64,000 nucleotides of DNA from Chrysomallon squamiferum (lineage: Eukaryota > Mollusca > Gastropoda > Neomphalida > Peltospiridae): contig CM022671.1 in NCBI GenBank assembly GCA_012295275.1, positions 32,062,427 through 32,126,426 on the forward strand. Direction: 5' to 3'. Every line of letters begins with the position of its first letter. The stretch's first letter is position 1. Under the pieces are notes generated by a model, which ran no database searches, was not told the origin of the DNA, and saw only the letters and a list, made by a program, of their open reading frames with translations. Shown piece by piece: positions 47,961 through 59,744 of the stretch. The position numbers were made by a program, and so were the translations under genes.

Positions 47961-48679
47961 TTCTTAACCAATTCAGTCCTAATAATGATAAATGGCCAAC
48001 TCTTAATTATTATAAATCCTCTCGATTAAAATTTATTTATTTATCAACTGAATGCAGTAAAACCACATTTAAGCATGAATTCACATATAGGCTTTCATAA
48101 CTGTATGCATTTATTAAATAGATTTCAAACTAAGTTTTAAATATTGTATAATAATATACTGATGGTTGTTGTTGATGTCACAGATGCTATTTCACGTTAA
48201 TTATAATGACTGAAGCTGAAAAAATCTTTTGACATAACCTGTATCAGAATATGTGCTTCAACCTTGAACTAAGAAATTTATATTAGTTAATTATTTTTTT
48301 AAATTAAGTCTTATATTCAGCAGGAGAATTTGTTGTAAATGTTTAGTGTGGAATTGCATTTCCAGTAGATACTGTCTTTAAAATAGTGGAGTTAGGAAAG
48401 AAAGAAAGAAAAGAAATAAATACCATTTTCTCTAATAACATGAAATTACCGTGTATTGAAGGATTTCGTTGAATGGCCTGCAGCAGTTGTTGATAACTAT
48501 GTTAATGTCAGGCAGTTGAAGAAAAAATCCATGGCAATTGTCTGGTATCAGTAAAAATAGTTCCCATTAATCAGTGATTGTGACTTAGAATTTTCAATGA
48601 TGAGGGCATCATTTTTTTTTTTTTTTTTTTTCTCCTCTCTTTGCTCTTTAATACTGGCTTTATTGTTTAGTGATGAATT

Positions 48680-48750
48680 GGTTGTAGCTCAGTGGTTAGA
48701 GCATTTGTCTGAGGCTTGCTAGATAGAAGGATCAGTCCTTCTAAGTATCC
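48680..48750 (+). repeat. tRNA-derived SINE-like fragment
   Basis: GTAGCTCAGTGGTTAGAGC forms a canonical tRNA D-arm/A box with a perfect 4-bp stem (GCTC/GAGC), and GAAGGATCAGTCCTTC forms a T-arm-like 5-bp stem. The anticodon arm is damaged and the acceptor stem does not pair, so a functional tRNA gene is unlikely. This is the best-preserved SINE head in the window. Confidence 0.6.
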
Positions 48751-49235
48751 ACTAATTGGACAATTTCCCATTCCGGTAACGACTGAATTATTGATTTATT
48801 GAAGGTAAAATGTATACTTTCCTTATTAAACTATGGTCTGCTTCCTGTAATAAACAGTTCGCAGAGTAGAAAACCGAACAAGCCAGGCCAATAGCTGTTC
48901 AGAGAAATAAGTGGCAAAAACACTGAACCAAGGCTGGAATTGGATATTACTTTTTATTTTTCCTTGTTTCTTTTTAAAAATATATTTTCGGGAAACACTG
49001 AACTGAAACAGTAAAAGAATATTATTTCAAGCAGATAAACTTTGTTCTCTGTGGAAAATATTTACTTTGTAAATGAGCCAAGAGTGCTGAGGCAGTGATG
49101 TAGCTGTACCTTGCAGTTAACATAAGTGGTAGACAGATAATCAATTACTGGCTTTGTTTACACTGCTTGCTACCTTATAATAAATAACTTTATATATAGT
49201 TTTATTTAAAAAAAATATCCTTCATACTGGTTATA

Positions 49236-49260
49236 TATTGTTGTTTTTGTTTAGGTGAGA
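49236..49260 (+). promoter_or_regulatory. Second ratchet-site candidate: TTTAG|GTGAGA
   Basis: A T-rich tract (TTGTTGTTTTTGTTTAG, ending at 49254) is joined directly to GTGAGA (49255-49260). Both halves are acceptable splice signals, though the acceptor has TAG rather than CAG and the donor is not the GTAAGT ideal. It lies about 25.5 kb from the first exon and 12.6 kb before the stronger site. In phase 0, downstream translation meets a stop at codon 20. Confidence 0.35.
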
Positions 49261-49924
49261 ATAAACAGACAGTATTTTGTGCATAATTTCAATACAATAC
49301 AAATAGTTAATTGAGTGTTACGATTTTTAAACATTACATAACTCGTGTAAAGCAATCAGTATTGTTTGTATGGTTGTTAATTAATCACATTCAGAACAGA
49401 TGCAGTTCATGGTCGATTAAATTTTGACATAAACCATTTTAAAGGTCTGTGCTGTTGTTTTCCATTGTTAAAACATCTGTTTTTAAAAGACAGCATGATA
49501 TTTATGTTTCATCAACTACATCAGTGGGATAGTAAAAACAAAAAATTTCTATTTTGTTGCAAGGCGTTTTAATAACCTTTGAAACACAATAAAAATAATT
49601 AAATATTTATCACTTTGTTCTCCAGGGGCCAAATATGTATCGGATTGCAAAAGTTTAAGCCATTCATAGAATGTATCATGAAATAATTGCTAAAAAGTGT
49701 TAGAATGGCTTTTCTTTGTATCTGGTTTGTCTTTTCTTGGGATCTTTTAAAAAAAAAATACATTAAGTAAAATAAAATAATAAATGATAATAAAAAGTAA
49801 ATTGACCTAGATGATAGAAAAATCTGCACTAAATAAAATTTTAAGTAGCTTTTTGCAATTAATCTGCATTGCCGTTGCTTGTTGGCAAATAATAGAAGTT
49901 GCTGTGTCGTGCAACCCATCATCA

Positions 49925-50300
49925 ACTCGTGGCTAATGTGCCATGTGCATTTTAATAATTGAACATCCTGTTTCTTGCTCTATCATAAGAGAACGCTAAT
50001 CAAACCGCTGGCCTTGTTTGTAATGATTTTGCCGGCTCATGGAAGATTAATTTAAAAATGCTTGCATTTCTCAAACCCAGGAGATTTTCATTGGGCCATT
50101 TTTATGAAGACCAAGAATGACATTTTCCCAGGCTTTTCTTAGGGCCACGTTAACATGCTTGTGTAAATTTTCATGCAGTGGCAAGCTTTGTTTTTCTTTC
50201 CTTGCTTTGCCAATCTGTTTTCTGCTACATGGGTGCTTCTAAGGATCAATTCTAATGTCTAACGCAGCACTCTTACTTCACAAGAATCACAGTTCAGGCT
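49925..50300 (+). promoter_or_regulatory. Candidate enhancer / conserved element, intron block J
   Basis: Contains GCTAATCAAACC, TTGTAATGATTTTGCC, AAGATTAATTT, TTCATTGGGCC and TTTTAATAATTG with almost no simple repeats. GCTAATCAAACC is identical to a 12-mer in block B (near 28786), hinting at a shared composite site. Confidence 0.4.
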
Positions 50301-50589
50301 GTTGAAGGGAAAGAAAAAAAATGGAAAGATAAAAATTTTAACTACAAAATTTGCTGGTTTCATCATTTACTTGGCTAAAAAAAAATTGACTGTGATAGGT
50401 AAAATGCATTAAGTGAACCCTGCTCAATTTACTTGATGCAGACAGTGTCTTTTCAGTTGCCTTAATGCCTTGTGAATTCATTTCAGATGTGCAAAATAAT
50501 GGGCACATAGCAGCAAAAAAAAGAACAAACAACCTTTTGTTTAACAGATATTCAAGTGGCAAATCAAGGAAACTTTTTGTCCATTCTTA

Positions 50590-50720
50590 GCAGACGGATG
50601 GATGGACAGACACACACTCATACACAATAGACACATGTATGTGTCTATGTGTGTGTGTGTATATATATGTGTGTGTGTATATATATATATATACATATAT
50701 ACACACATATGTGTGTGTTA
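50590..50720. repeat. (CA)n/(TG)n/(TA)n complex with cruciform potential
   Basis: CACA-rich, then TGTG-rich and TATA-rich segments fold back on each other. The core TAGACACATGTATGTGTCTA (50628-50647) is nearly palindromic, with nine-base arms around GT. Confidence 0.7.
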
Positions 50721-51289
50721 ATTCTTGAGAATTTATTACTGAATAAAGCTTGATCATTTTAAAAAAGATTAATTAAATAGATGATTTAAAAAAGATCAAG
50801 TAAATAGATATATTAACAGTATGGTTAAGTAGTATAACAATTTGTTAGGCTTTTTAAAAAAAAAAAAAAAAAATTTATAATTAAGGATAGAATATCGACA
50901 TTTATTCACAATCATTGTTGACAAAAAGCCGACAATGGTAAAAATTTTAATTTTAATTTTATCATTTTAATTTTCTTTCTTACCAAAGATAAGAAATTCT
51001 AGGCATAAATTGAATTTCTGAATAGTTTATTGTCTGTTATATTTTTTATATTAGCAGTTAAATGGTTTTTTAAAAAAAAAGAAAAAAAAGAAAGTAAATC
51101 GATAAAGTGATTGTATATGCTGATGGTTACAAGATTAGAGCAATGAATTTATCTTTTCTGTTATCAGTCTGTCTGAGGCAAATTAGAAACCTTGCAGAAT
51201 ATTGCTTTGTTGCATCATGAGGTATATAAAAATAAATGGGAAGAATTTATTGTAAGACATAACTTCAAATAAACACACTCAAGCGATTG

Positions 51290-51540
51290 CATGTTGGTAT
51301 CAGTGGCAGGACTGAAATTGATCCCCAGTTGTAAAGTAAATTAAAGAAAATAAATTCTGAGGCTTTACTTGCTCTGACAAGTCAATAAACATGATAATCG
51401 GAGATGTTAAGTGACAAGGTAAAAGGAATTTGATTGAAGTGTTTCATGGTGCAGGCCAATAAAGACATCACTAAATGATTGTGCTTTCCAGCTGTGCTCT
51501 TCTGGCAGACCTACCAGTTTTCAAGATTTTTACCTCTGCT
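51290..51540 (+). other. Candidate regulatory element, intron block K
   Basis: Balanced block with TCAATAAACATGATAATCGG, TTGATTGAAGTG (NK-type AAGTG), GGCCAATAAAG and TTTCCAGCTGTG. No coding frame. Confidence 0.3.
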
Positions 51541-51778
51541 GTTGTTTTGTCTGCGCTTTTTAATTTTTTAAATTTTAAAAAGAAACAAATTTTTATTTTT
51601 ACAATTTTTTTTAATTATTTTTTTTATTTAATTTTTTTTTTGTTGTAATTTTAATGGATGGGGTCTAGCAGAATTATTTTTTCCCCTCTGGCTTCCAGTT
51701 TTGCATATAAATAGTTTCATGAATGTTTGTGAGATACACAGTTTCTGTCTGCCTGTGTTCTTGCCTGCCTGGTTTTCT

Positions 51779-51781
<3 letters not shown>

Positions 51782-51840
<59 letters not shown>

Positions 51841-51845
51841 GTGTT
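51782..51845 (+). repeat. (TG)n microsatellite
   Basis: About 30 TG units with one CG interruption near the end. Confidence 0.95.
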
Positions 51846-52504
51846 TTGTTTCTTAGTTATAGTTTATTCTTGTTTATATTGTAGACATTATTTGTTGTTG
51901 TTATTATTTGAAAACTATTACATTATTTATTACGTAAAATTGATCCTTGACATGTTTATAGTCTGAATTCAATTTTGCATAATACAGCTATAAAATTGTT
52001 GTCATAATTTGCCATTTAAATGACATTTATTTATTGTTTAGTGTTCATCAACATTTAATTTTATTTTTATTATTATTTTTCTTCTTCTTTCTTTCAATTT
52101 ATTTATTATTATTATTATTATATTTTTGATTATTAGTATTTTTACTTTATTTATTATTTTGGAATAGTAACAGGAACATATTTTAATTTAGTGGAATTCT
52201 TAGAAAATCAATAACCACTATTCACAAAGAAGTTCATTTTTGTACATTTTTTTTTAAATATTAAAAATGTTTCTGTCATTTTGTCCTTTCCCCTTGGCAA
52301 CCTACACAATCAAGCTTTATGTCAAAAAAGGATTCCACATCTGTTTTATATCAAAGGTGTAAGGATATGCAGTAAGATGATTGAAGATTTTAAAAAAGAA
52401 ATCATACTGGTTATTGATAAGAGTATATTAAAGAGACAGAAAACATAAATCTAGTTTCATTTTCAGTCACACTAAAACCAATTATACAGTTATAGACAGA
52501 GAAT

Positions 52505-52505
52505 C

Positions 52506-52538
<33 letters not shown>

Positions 52539-52550
52539 CACACACACACA
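52505..52550 (+). repeat. (GACA)n followed by (CA)n
   Basis: About eight GACA units merge into six CA units. Confidence 0.9.
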
Positions 52551-54521
52551 AGCACAGATAAATACAAACAGTGGAAAACACAATTATATAGCTTAGTAGA
52601 TGCCAGACTGTCTTGACTGTTAGTGATTAATACAGAGGTTTTGGAGTATGGCTCTTACTCCATTACATGTATAAATACTTAACATTACAAGACCACCAGC
52701 AATGATATTCTGTGTCAATAGGCAAACTTGTTTCTGCTTCTTGTAAAATAAATATACAATAACATATTGCGATAGTTGATTCACTTTATCTTTGTATGTA
52801 TGTATGTGTATGTATGCAGTGAGCTGAGTAGTGAAGACTTGTTTATTACTGTAACATAGACGTGTTTGTTTGAACATATGTTAATGTGTGCAAACTGACT
52901 TTTATGTGTAGCATTTTGTAAACTGGTACATGGTAAATGATGTTTAATATGTAAACTAGAGAAAAAAAAGTTAAGTTGTTCTTCATGCATTTCTTAATAG
53001 GTGATTTAATTATACGGTTTATTACCTTTCCAAAAGTGCAGAATGATTATAACATATATTAGAAGAAAATCAAATCAGAATTAAAATGTTTGCAACAGAT
53101 TATTTAAATATTCCACTGTTGCCTAATTTGTATAATTGATAGTAATTGTCTTCATGTGGAATGAGTTAATTAACATTCTCTGAAGAATTAAAAAACCCCA
53201 ATAATTTCTGGATAATTATATACATTATGAATGGAAAATGGCTAGGTAAGTAAATATAAATAAAACATGGGAGTGTGAACTTGTTGATAAACATGTCATC
53301 TGATTAGCACTCATTATCTTTATTATGCATTCATTATCTAAATAGCCAGATTCTGAGAAAGAAAAACCCATTTGGTTTGAAGATCATGGTTCATTTTGAA
53401 ACACTTGAGTAATCTTCTTGAAAATTTGTTAATTAAAAAACAGTTCAGCAGCATCTTTTCATTAATGACTTTTTTTAATTCTTTTTTTTATGGTTTTCAT
53501 TGATCCTCTTCCCAAACTTTACTAAATCCACTTACAATAGTTACCTTCTTTTGTATTTACTAAAAAGGGGAGGGGAAAAAAAAGAAAGAAAAAAGAAAAG
53601 GAAAAAAAGGCTGCATTTGACGTAAAAATCCATGATAATTTGTAAATCATTTCTCTTCATAGTGTTGAAAAAAAGGCTGCATTTGATTTCTTGGATAATT
53701 AATTCTTAATATCATAGAAGGAAATATTGATCGTGCACCGATGCAGAGAAATCTGCATTGATTTGTCTGATAAAACAGAAAGGATACATTTATATCGCAT
53801 ACTGATCTGTCTGGGATGTCCCTTGCTTAGTGAAATGGCAATTGCTTCAGCCTGACATTTAAAACCGTACCTAACTCTACATAAAGCATATAGTCCTAAA
53901 AGTTTATTACACTGTACACATGTCTGGGTTATTTAGTCTGCCATTTTAATTGATTATTGCAATGGAGATTTTCTGTAAAATTCATGAAGAATATGTCTAA
54001 CGAGTATTAGGAACAACTGAGTGTTTTAATGGGGGTTTTTTTTGTTTTGTATTTTTTAAATTATTGTAAAAAAAATTTGTTACATAATAATAAGGGTGTG
54101 TTATAATAATAATAATAATAATAATATAAAAAAAATATATATATATTTTCACTGTAGTATTTACTACAGCATCTGATCTATGAATGTTGAGAAGAATTCA
54201 TTGTTTGTAAATACATAATCTGAATTCGTAGTGAATTTATAAACTCTACCAGCTGTTACAGTAAAACCTTTTTTTTTTGAATATACAGTTTGTATAACAA
54301 CACGCAAACACTGGCTTCAGCAAGCCTTTCATGAAGATATTTCCATGATAAATATTTGTCTTTGGAAAAATGTTGTTTTGAAAGGTAATGTCATAAATAA
54401 GGAATAGTAGACATTCTGTGAATAATATTTTAAGAAGAAAAAAAATTAAATATATGCCTTTTTGCCCATTTCTGCTTGATTTTTGTTTTTCCATATAAAG
54501 CTTTGTTTGTATTTATAGATT

Positions 54522-54525
<4 letters not shown>

Positions 54526-54574
<49 letters not shown>
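54526..54574 (+). repeat. (TG)n microsatellite
   Basis: About 24 perfect TG units. Confidence 0.95.
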
Positions 54575-54576
<2 letters not shown>

Positions 54577-54699
54577 CATATTGTGGCCATCATATCTCTA
54601 GTGTGTGTCTGCTTGTGTATGTGAGTCTATGCATTACTTTGTGATTAGAGCTGTGTATTATATATGTTAAGTTAAATTTGCTAGAATTTCTGATAGATC

Positions 54700-55290
54700 T
54701 CTAAAAATGATCTCTGGAGTCTGTTGTCTGTGGCATCTGGATCTTTCATGGTTGGTGTTTCTGCAGGAACCCTTGAGGAAGCACACATGTTTGACATATT
54801 AATAGACCATACAAATACTTTAGCAGAAGTGCTGGTACAAAATGTAGTCTGCATCAACATAACCATTTTAAAAAGTGGACCATTTTCTTTTTCATGTTGG
54901 TTGGTTATTTGATACAAGCCGAGTGGATATTAGTGCAGGAAAAACAATCTTGATAGATATACATTCATGGACCTGGTGTGCTTAACAAGCATTTCTTGTG
55001 CACTTCGAAAGCTAGTGCAGTGTAATTACACTCATGATGCTCAGCACAGCTGGTGGCAGGGCGAGAAAGGTTTTCTTTGACTGCATGCTTTCTGAGAGCA
55101 GCCTTTGTACACAGACAGATAGCCAGCCCAACACTAAATGAGGTCTCCCAGCATGAAGTTGAGATGTTAGTCAGCAAGCATTTCACAAAAATTGACAAAA
55201 ACTGATGTCTCTGATCGGTAAAATAGTTGGCAGAAGAATTATTGTGTGCCAGTACAGCAGTAATTTGCATTTAACTGAAATTTCTGGACT
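54700..55290. promoter_or_regulatory. Candidate conserved element or cryptic exon region, intron block M
   Basis: Balanced, repeat-free for nearly 600 bp. Includes a 14-bp palindrome AGTGTAATTACACT (55019-55032, paired-homeodomain-like). TTTCTGCAG|G at 54766 is a good acceptor-like string followed by a mixed-composition + frame to 54912, but the frame phase does not fit the first AUTS2 exon. The - strand is also open (54681-54917 and 54965-55270). No domain is recognised; a regulatory element is the more likely reading. Confidence 0.35.
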
Positions 55291-55980
55291 ACCATTTTCT
55301 TTAGGCTTATTGATGTATGGATATTGTGTGACTGATGTGGCAGTTCAGACAGATGGATAGGAAAAATATAGCTTTCCTTATGGCTTAATAATATCTCATC
55401 TTGATTCTAAATATCTGACATTTACAAAGATACGTTATAAATCATTAGCTTTTCAGAGAGCGTTTTAATATTTGTCAAATGGCTGATAATTGTAATATGA
55501 ACTCTAGAACCTGCATAAAAGAAGTTTCTTTTATAATTCTGAGATGGGGAGAAAAAAAGGGAATAAATTTGGCTTGAGTAGAAATGAAAAATAAACCATT
55601 GCTGACACTGTGTTTAAATAATGTTGAGAATTTTTAGAACAGGTGTTTTCTGTAAAGAAGCATGCAGCTTTGTTATTAACAAGTAAATGTTATTTTATTC
55701 TGGATTTTATATATATATATATATAATTATTATTATTGTTATTAATACTTTAAATATTGATAGCTTTTTGTGATATGGATAAGAAATAAAATTCATCTTG
55801 GAGTATTTGTTCATTCAGATGATAGAGATTTAAATAAAATATTAAAAATAAAAACTTGAGAAAATTCTGAGACTTCTTTGTTGGGCAAAACAAAGGTAAC
55901 AAAGGACATTTTAATTTTAATGGTATAGGCTTCGTTTTATTAATTTACTTATTTATTTACTGAATATTATTTACATTTTA

Positions 55981-56004
55981 ATTTTTTTTTTTTTTTTTTT
56001 TTTT
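55981..56004 (+). repeat. Poly-T tract
   Basis: Run of about 23 T. Similar runs occur at 48611-48630, 60603-60627, 62031-62052, 62504-62519 and 62798-62822. Confidence 0.8.
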
Positions 56005-56751
56005 AAAAACATTGTATAAATGTTAATATGTAAATTTAAATTCTGCATTAAATTTTAATATTGATTTATTTACAAGGTGCTGTTTTATTTACATTTTAAA
56101 CAGTTCTGTAAATAATTTTATTTCTTTTTGTGAAAGGCATTTTTTATTTTAAATTATGCTGTTATTTATCTGCTTATTTTTAAAATTTTATACTTATTTC
56201 TGAATTCAATAATTTATTTATATATTAGTAAATAAATTCTGATAACACTTTCACAGTTTACCTGTTTGGTGACAGAATTTTGTCATGTATCACGAAACTG
56301 TTTGTTTGTAACAGCTGTTTGTATACTGTTTGTAATATCACTGTTAATTTAGATCACACACACACAAACTATGAATTCTTATTAACATTCAAAGTCCTGG
56401 TGCTAAGTAAGCTGGATCAGTTGAAACATTTCTAAGCAACTGTTATTATTGCTGTTATTGTTGTTGAGTTAATTAATTTTTTTAAATGTATTTAAATTCA
56501 AACTAATTAATTCATCTTACATTTTGTTATACATATAATACCTAAAGCCACTATGTTTTGGTGAGATGATGAATTTTTCTTAGGATTACAGATACTATTG
56601 AAGAAATCTTTTTTTTTTTTTTTTTAATATAATTTAGTAAAGGCAAATAAATTAATATACAGATACCAGACCATTTATTTGGCTTCCAGAAAATAAGAAT
56701 TATAATTTCATTCTTTACTTCTTGCTGTTTATTTTATATTTAATGCATGTA

Positions 56752-56815
56752 TCTGTCTGTCTGTCTGTCTGTCTATCTTTGTTTCTCTGTAACAGACTGC
56801 CAGACAGACAGACAG
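56752..56815. repeat. (CTGT)n ... (CAGA)n inverted repeat
   Basis: Five to six CTGT units and, about 30 bp later, four CAGA units on the same strand. Transcribed RNA would form a hairpin with a stem of about 15 bp. Confidence 0.75.
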
Positions 56816-57714
56816 AGATACACACAAACACAATAGACATACAGACACCTTGGTCCAGAAAACTGACAAATCTAGAAATCCTGGCCTCCTTTGATCCCAA
56901 CCATGTTCTCTCACAGTTTTTGTTTTTTGTTTTGTTTTGTAGTTTAAATATATTCTGTCAGTGTTAAAGTAAATATTGCAAATATTTTACATAATGCCCC
57001 TATAAATATCACTTACATATTGGCATATGTAATATCATTTATATATATAGACATTTCAGTAACTGTGTGTAATACTTTTAACATAAACTTACTTTTATCA
57101 TTGCAAGCATCATTTGCATATTAACTTGCCCAGTTTAATTATTTCTGTACATATGAAATAATTCATAATTAGTCTTTTTGACCTTCCACTACATAAAAGA
57201 TATTATTTTCAAAATAAATTATGTGTTATAAAGGATATGCTGTTAGGTAATATTAATGTTGAGTGTAAATTAATCCAAAAGTGTAATTATATATCATTAC
57301 ATGATTAATGGCATTTGTATGGGTCTCTACCACATTAACAGTAAAGGATTATATTGTGTTTTTTGTTGTTGTTTCTTGACATTTAACTATTTTTAAAGAG
57401 TTTTTTAATATTTTAATCCACATACTGAAAAAAAAAATATATAAATATAAAAAAATAATAATAATAATAATAATAAACAAAAATAACTAATAATAAAAAA
57501 AGAAAAGAACAATTTTTTTTTAAAATTAAATGTTGAAAGATATGAAACATAACAATTCTTGACCAGTAATGATTTGTTATGTTGAAATTGTGGACTAATA
57601 TTTTGTTGATTAAAAAAACAGTGATGGGATTTTCATAATCACCTTTCCATAGGAAAGTACTTACCAAACCTTTAATAAAACAATCATGGAATTATTCTAA
57701 AACAGGAAGTAGTT

Positions 57715-57775
57715 GAGGAGAACTGATCCAACATTCCTCAGGCCAGTATTGTAACTACTGGACTACAGCCATATC
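57715..57775 (-). repeat. tRNA-derived SINE-like fragment
   Basis: On the - strand, GGCTGTAGTCCAGTAGTTAC (A-box region) is followed by CTGGCCTGAGGAATGTTGGATCAGTTC, written here as the B-box-like TTGGATCAGTTC. It parallels the copy at 48680 (TGTAGCTCAGTGGTTA and AGGATCAGTCC). Confidence 0.5.
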
Positions 57776-57857
57776 TTTATTTTAATCTTGATTTATTACA
57801 AAGTTGTTATGTAATTCTGAAATTTATGAGTTTGTTGTGACCTGATAGCAAAGCATA

Positions 57858-57860
<3 letters not shown>

Positions 57861-57918
<58 letters not shown>

Positions 57919-57919
57919 T
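57861..57919 (+). repeat. (TG)n(AG)n compound microsatellite
   Basis: About 20 TG units followed by nine GA units. A short (TG)n recurs at 57970-57982. Confidence 0.92.
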
Positions 57920-57984
57920 AGTACACACCCACACACTCAAACATACATACAAGTATGTGTTTTTTATATATGTGTGTGTGTGTA

Positions 57985-58790
57985 AACAGTGCATAAACAG
58001 ATTAATACTGATAATACTGCATAAACAGATTAATAATGAATAAATATAAAGATTAATATTGAGATTAGTGCATATAAAACATATGAAAACTTAAGAGTAA
58101 TGAATATTACTCTTGATATATGTATAAGCAAATTAATACTGAAAACAAAACAGCCAGATAATGTTTTGAATAAAGCATAAATAGATTAACTCTTAGAATA
58201 ATACATGATCTGAACAGTGCTGAGAATGATATGTAAACACAGGTATCAAACTGAGCATAAACCATTTAACACTTACACTTATAATTAATGAATAAAAAAT
58301 ATTAATGCAGATAAATAATACACGATACCAGTGTTAAGTTAAACATAAACCAGTTTAACCTGAAAATAATCTGAAAAACAGATTAATACTGAAAATAATA
58401 AACAGGAGACATGTTGAATGCCAACAAGTAATAATCACCATGATAATTAACATAAACAGATTAATACTTAAGAATGATACACAATCTGATGTATACTGAA
58501 AACAAAATACCAACTTGTCAATGCTGTGACAAAATATATAAACGTAAGTATTAATTAAATGTGTATATCCTGGAATAATGTGTCAGTTTTTCAAAACTGA
58601 AAACAATATCTAAACAGTTAACAATAGTATTACTTAAACAGATTAATACTAAAATATGTAGGTAAACTCTAAACTCGACAACACTAAAAGTAATGTTAAA
58701 CAGTTCATATTAGTAAAACATGAATGGATTAATTCTAATGCTGTATTAACATGTAACAAACAGTTGATTGTGAACACACTTTCAGTTAAT
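57985..58790 (+). repeat. Ancient degenerate satellite, CATAAACAGATTAATACTGA unit
   Basis: The 20-mer CATAAACAGATTAATACTGA or close variants recurs at least fifteen times over 800 bp (near 57992, 58020, 58168, 58445, 58632), at irregular spacing of roughly 30-60 bp. Adjacent copies are better conserved at the left end. Each unit carries GATTAATA, a homeodomain-like core, giving an unusual density of such sites. Confidence 0.7.
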
Positions 58791-59190
58791 GATTTTAACT
58801 AATGACCATTGAAATGGCTGCTCTGTAGGGAAATGAAACAAATGCATACATGACACTCAGCACTTAGTTAATCATTAGGTGTCAAGTGGCTGGTATATGT
58901 GACCTTTGATACACAGTCTTGGAAAAGAAACCCCAATATTTATGTAGTACAAAGAGAATGATGTTTAGAACCTGGAGGGCTCTGAAAACAGCATATTTCC
59001 CCCACTTTAGTGAGACACTAAGTTGGCCATTACAGACTAAGCAATCAAAACACTATTGATTTAACATGGTTTCCTGTTTGATTGGACTATTCTAGTGTCT
59101 ATTGTTACTTCCTTGTATTAGCATTTGTTTGGCACTGGAATGATGATATGCTGTAAACCATCTGATAGTTTGATCACAAAGTTAATTCTT
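58790..59190 (+). other. Candidate regulatory element, intron block N
   Basis: Follows the satellite. Contains ACTTAGTTAATCATTAGG, TGTCAAGTGGC (NK2-like), GTGACCTTTGATAC (nuclear-receptor or TCF-like) and GGCCATTACAG. No simple repeats; not coding. Confidence 0.3.
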
Positions 59191-59550
59191 TTTTTCACAC
59201 TTGTATATATACGTGCACACAGGCACATAATCACTATTATGATCTAGAGGTGAGGAGATGCACATAAGACACACATGAACACACACATAACCATATTTAG
59301 TGTATATTACATTACAGTGTTATATAACAGGTTTATACGACAGCTGTATTTAATAATAAAAACATAATACTCGGATATTAAATAATGTTTTTTTCTATAA
59401 TCTAATTGTGAGCATTCAGTTCAAATAATGCATAAATTATCCTAGTGATGGAAATCTTATTAGTAATAAGGAATCGTAAATGAACTTCCCATACACAGAA
59501 AAATCATAACTTGCCCTTTTATTGACTAGTAATGAGACGCAGGTTTAAAC

Positions 59551-59615
59551 AGATGAGATTTGATCCTGTGACCAATCATGCCTCATTCCCAAATTAACCA
59601 CTGACCTGCCCTAAT
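59551..59615 (-). repeat. tRNA-derived SINE-like fragment
   Basis: On the - strand, GGTCAGTGGTTAATTTGGGA (A-box region) is followed by TCACAGGATCAAATCTC (B-box-like). The string TCACAGGATCAAATCT also occurs on + at 13765-13780, so these are probably members of one SINE family. Confidence 0.5.
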
Positions 59616-59744
59616 ATTCTCTGACTCAGTAGGTCAAACAAAGTGATGGAGAAAGAGAAAGAAAGAAAAACCCCAAAATGCAGAACAGCTAAATTACAAA
59701 ATCAATTGCTATTATTTTTTTTTCTTATTCACAAAAAAAAAATC

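Noticed and set aside
48680-48750. Functional tRNA gene
   Set aside because: D-arm and T-arm are recognisable, but the anticodon arm is damaged, the T loop is short and no acceptor stem pairs; better explained as a SINE head.
53245-53252. TAG|GTAAGT as a ratchet site
   Set aside because: Upstream sequence is purine-rich with no pyrimidine tract. The same holds for 29728/29729 (TAG|GTGAGT) and 8971/8972 (TTTAG|GTAAGT).
56715-56967. Cys/Val/Ser- or Asp/Arg/Gln-rich frames
   Set aside because: Driven by CTGT/CAGA microsatellites on the two strands.
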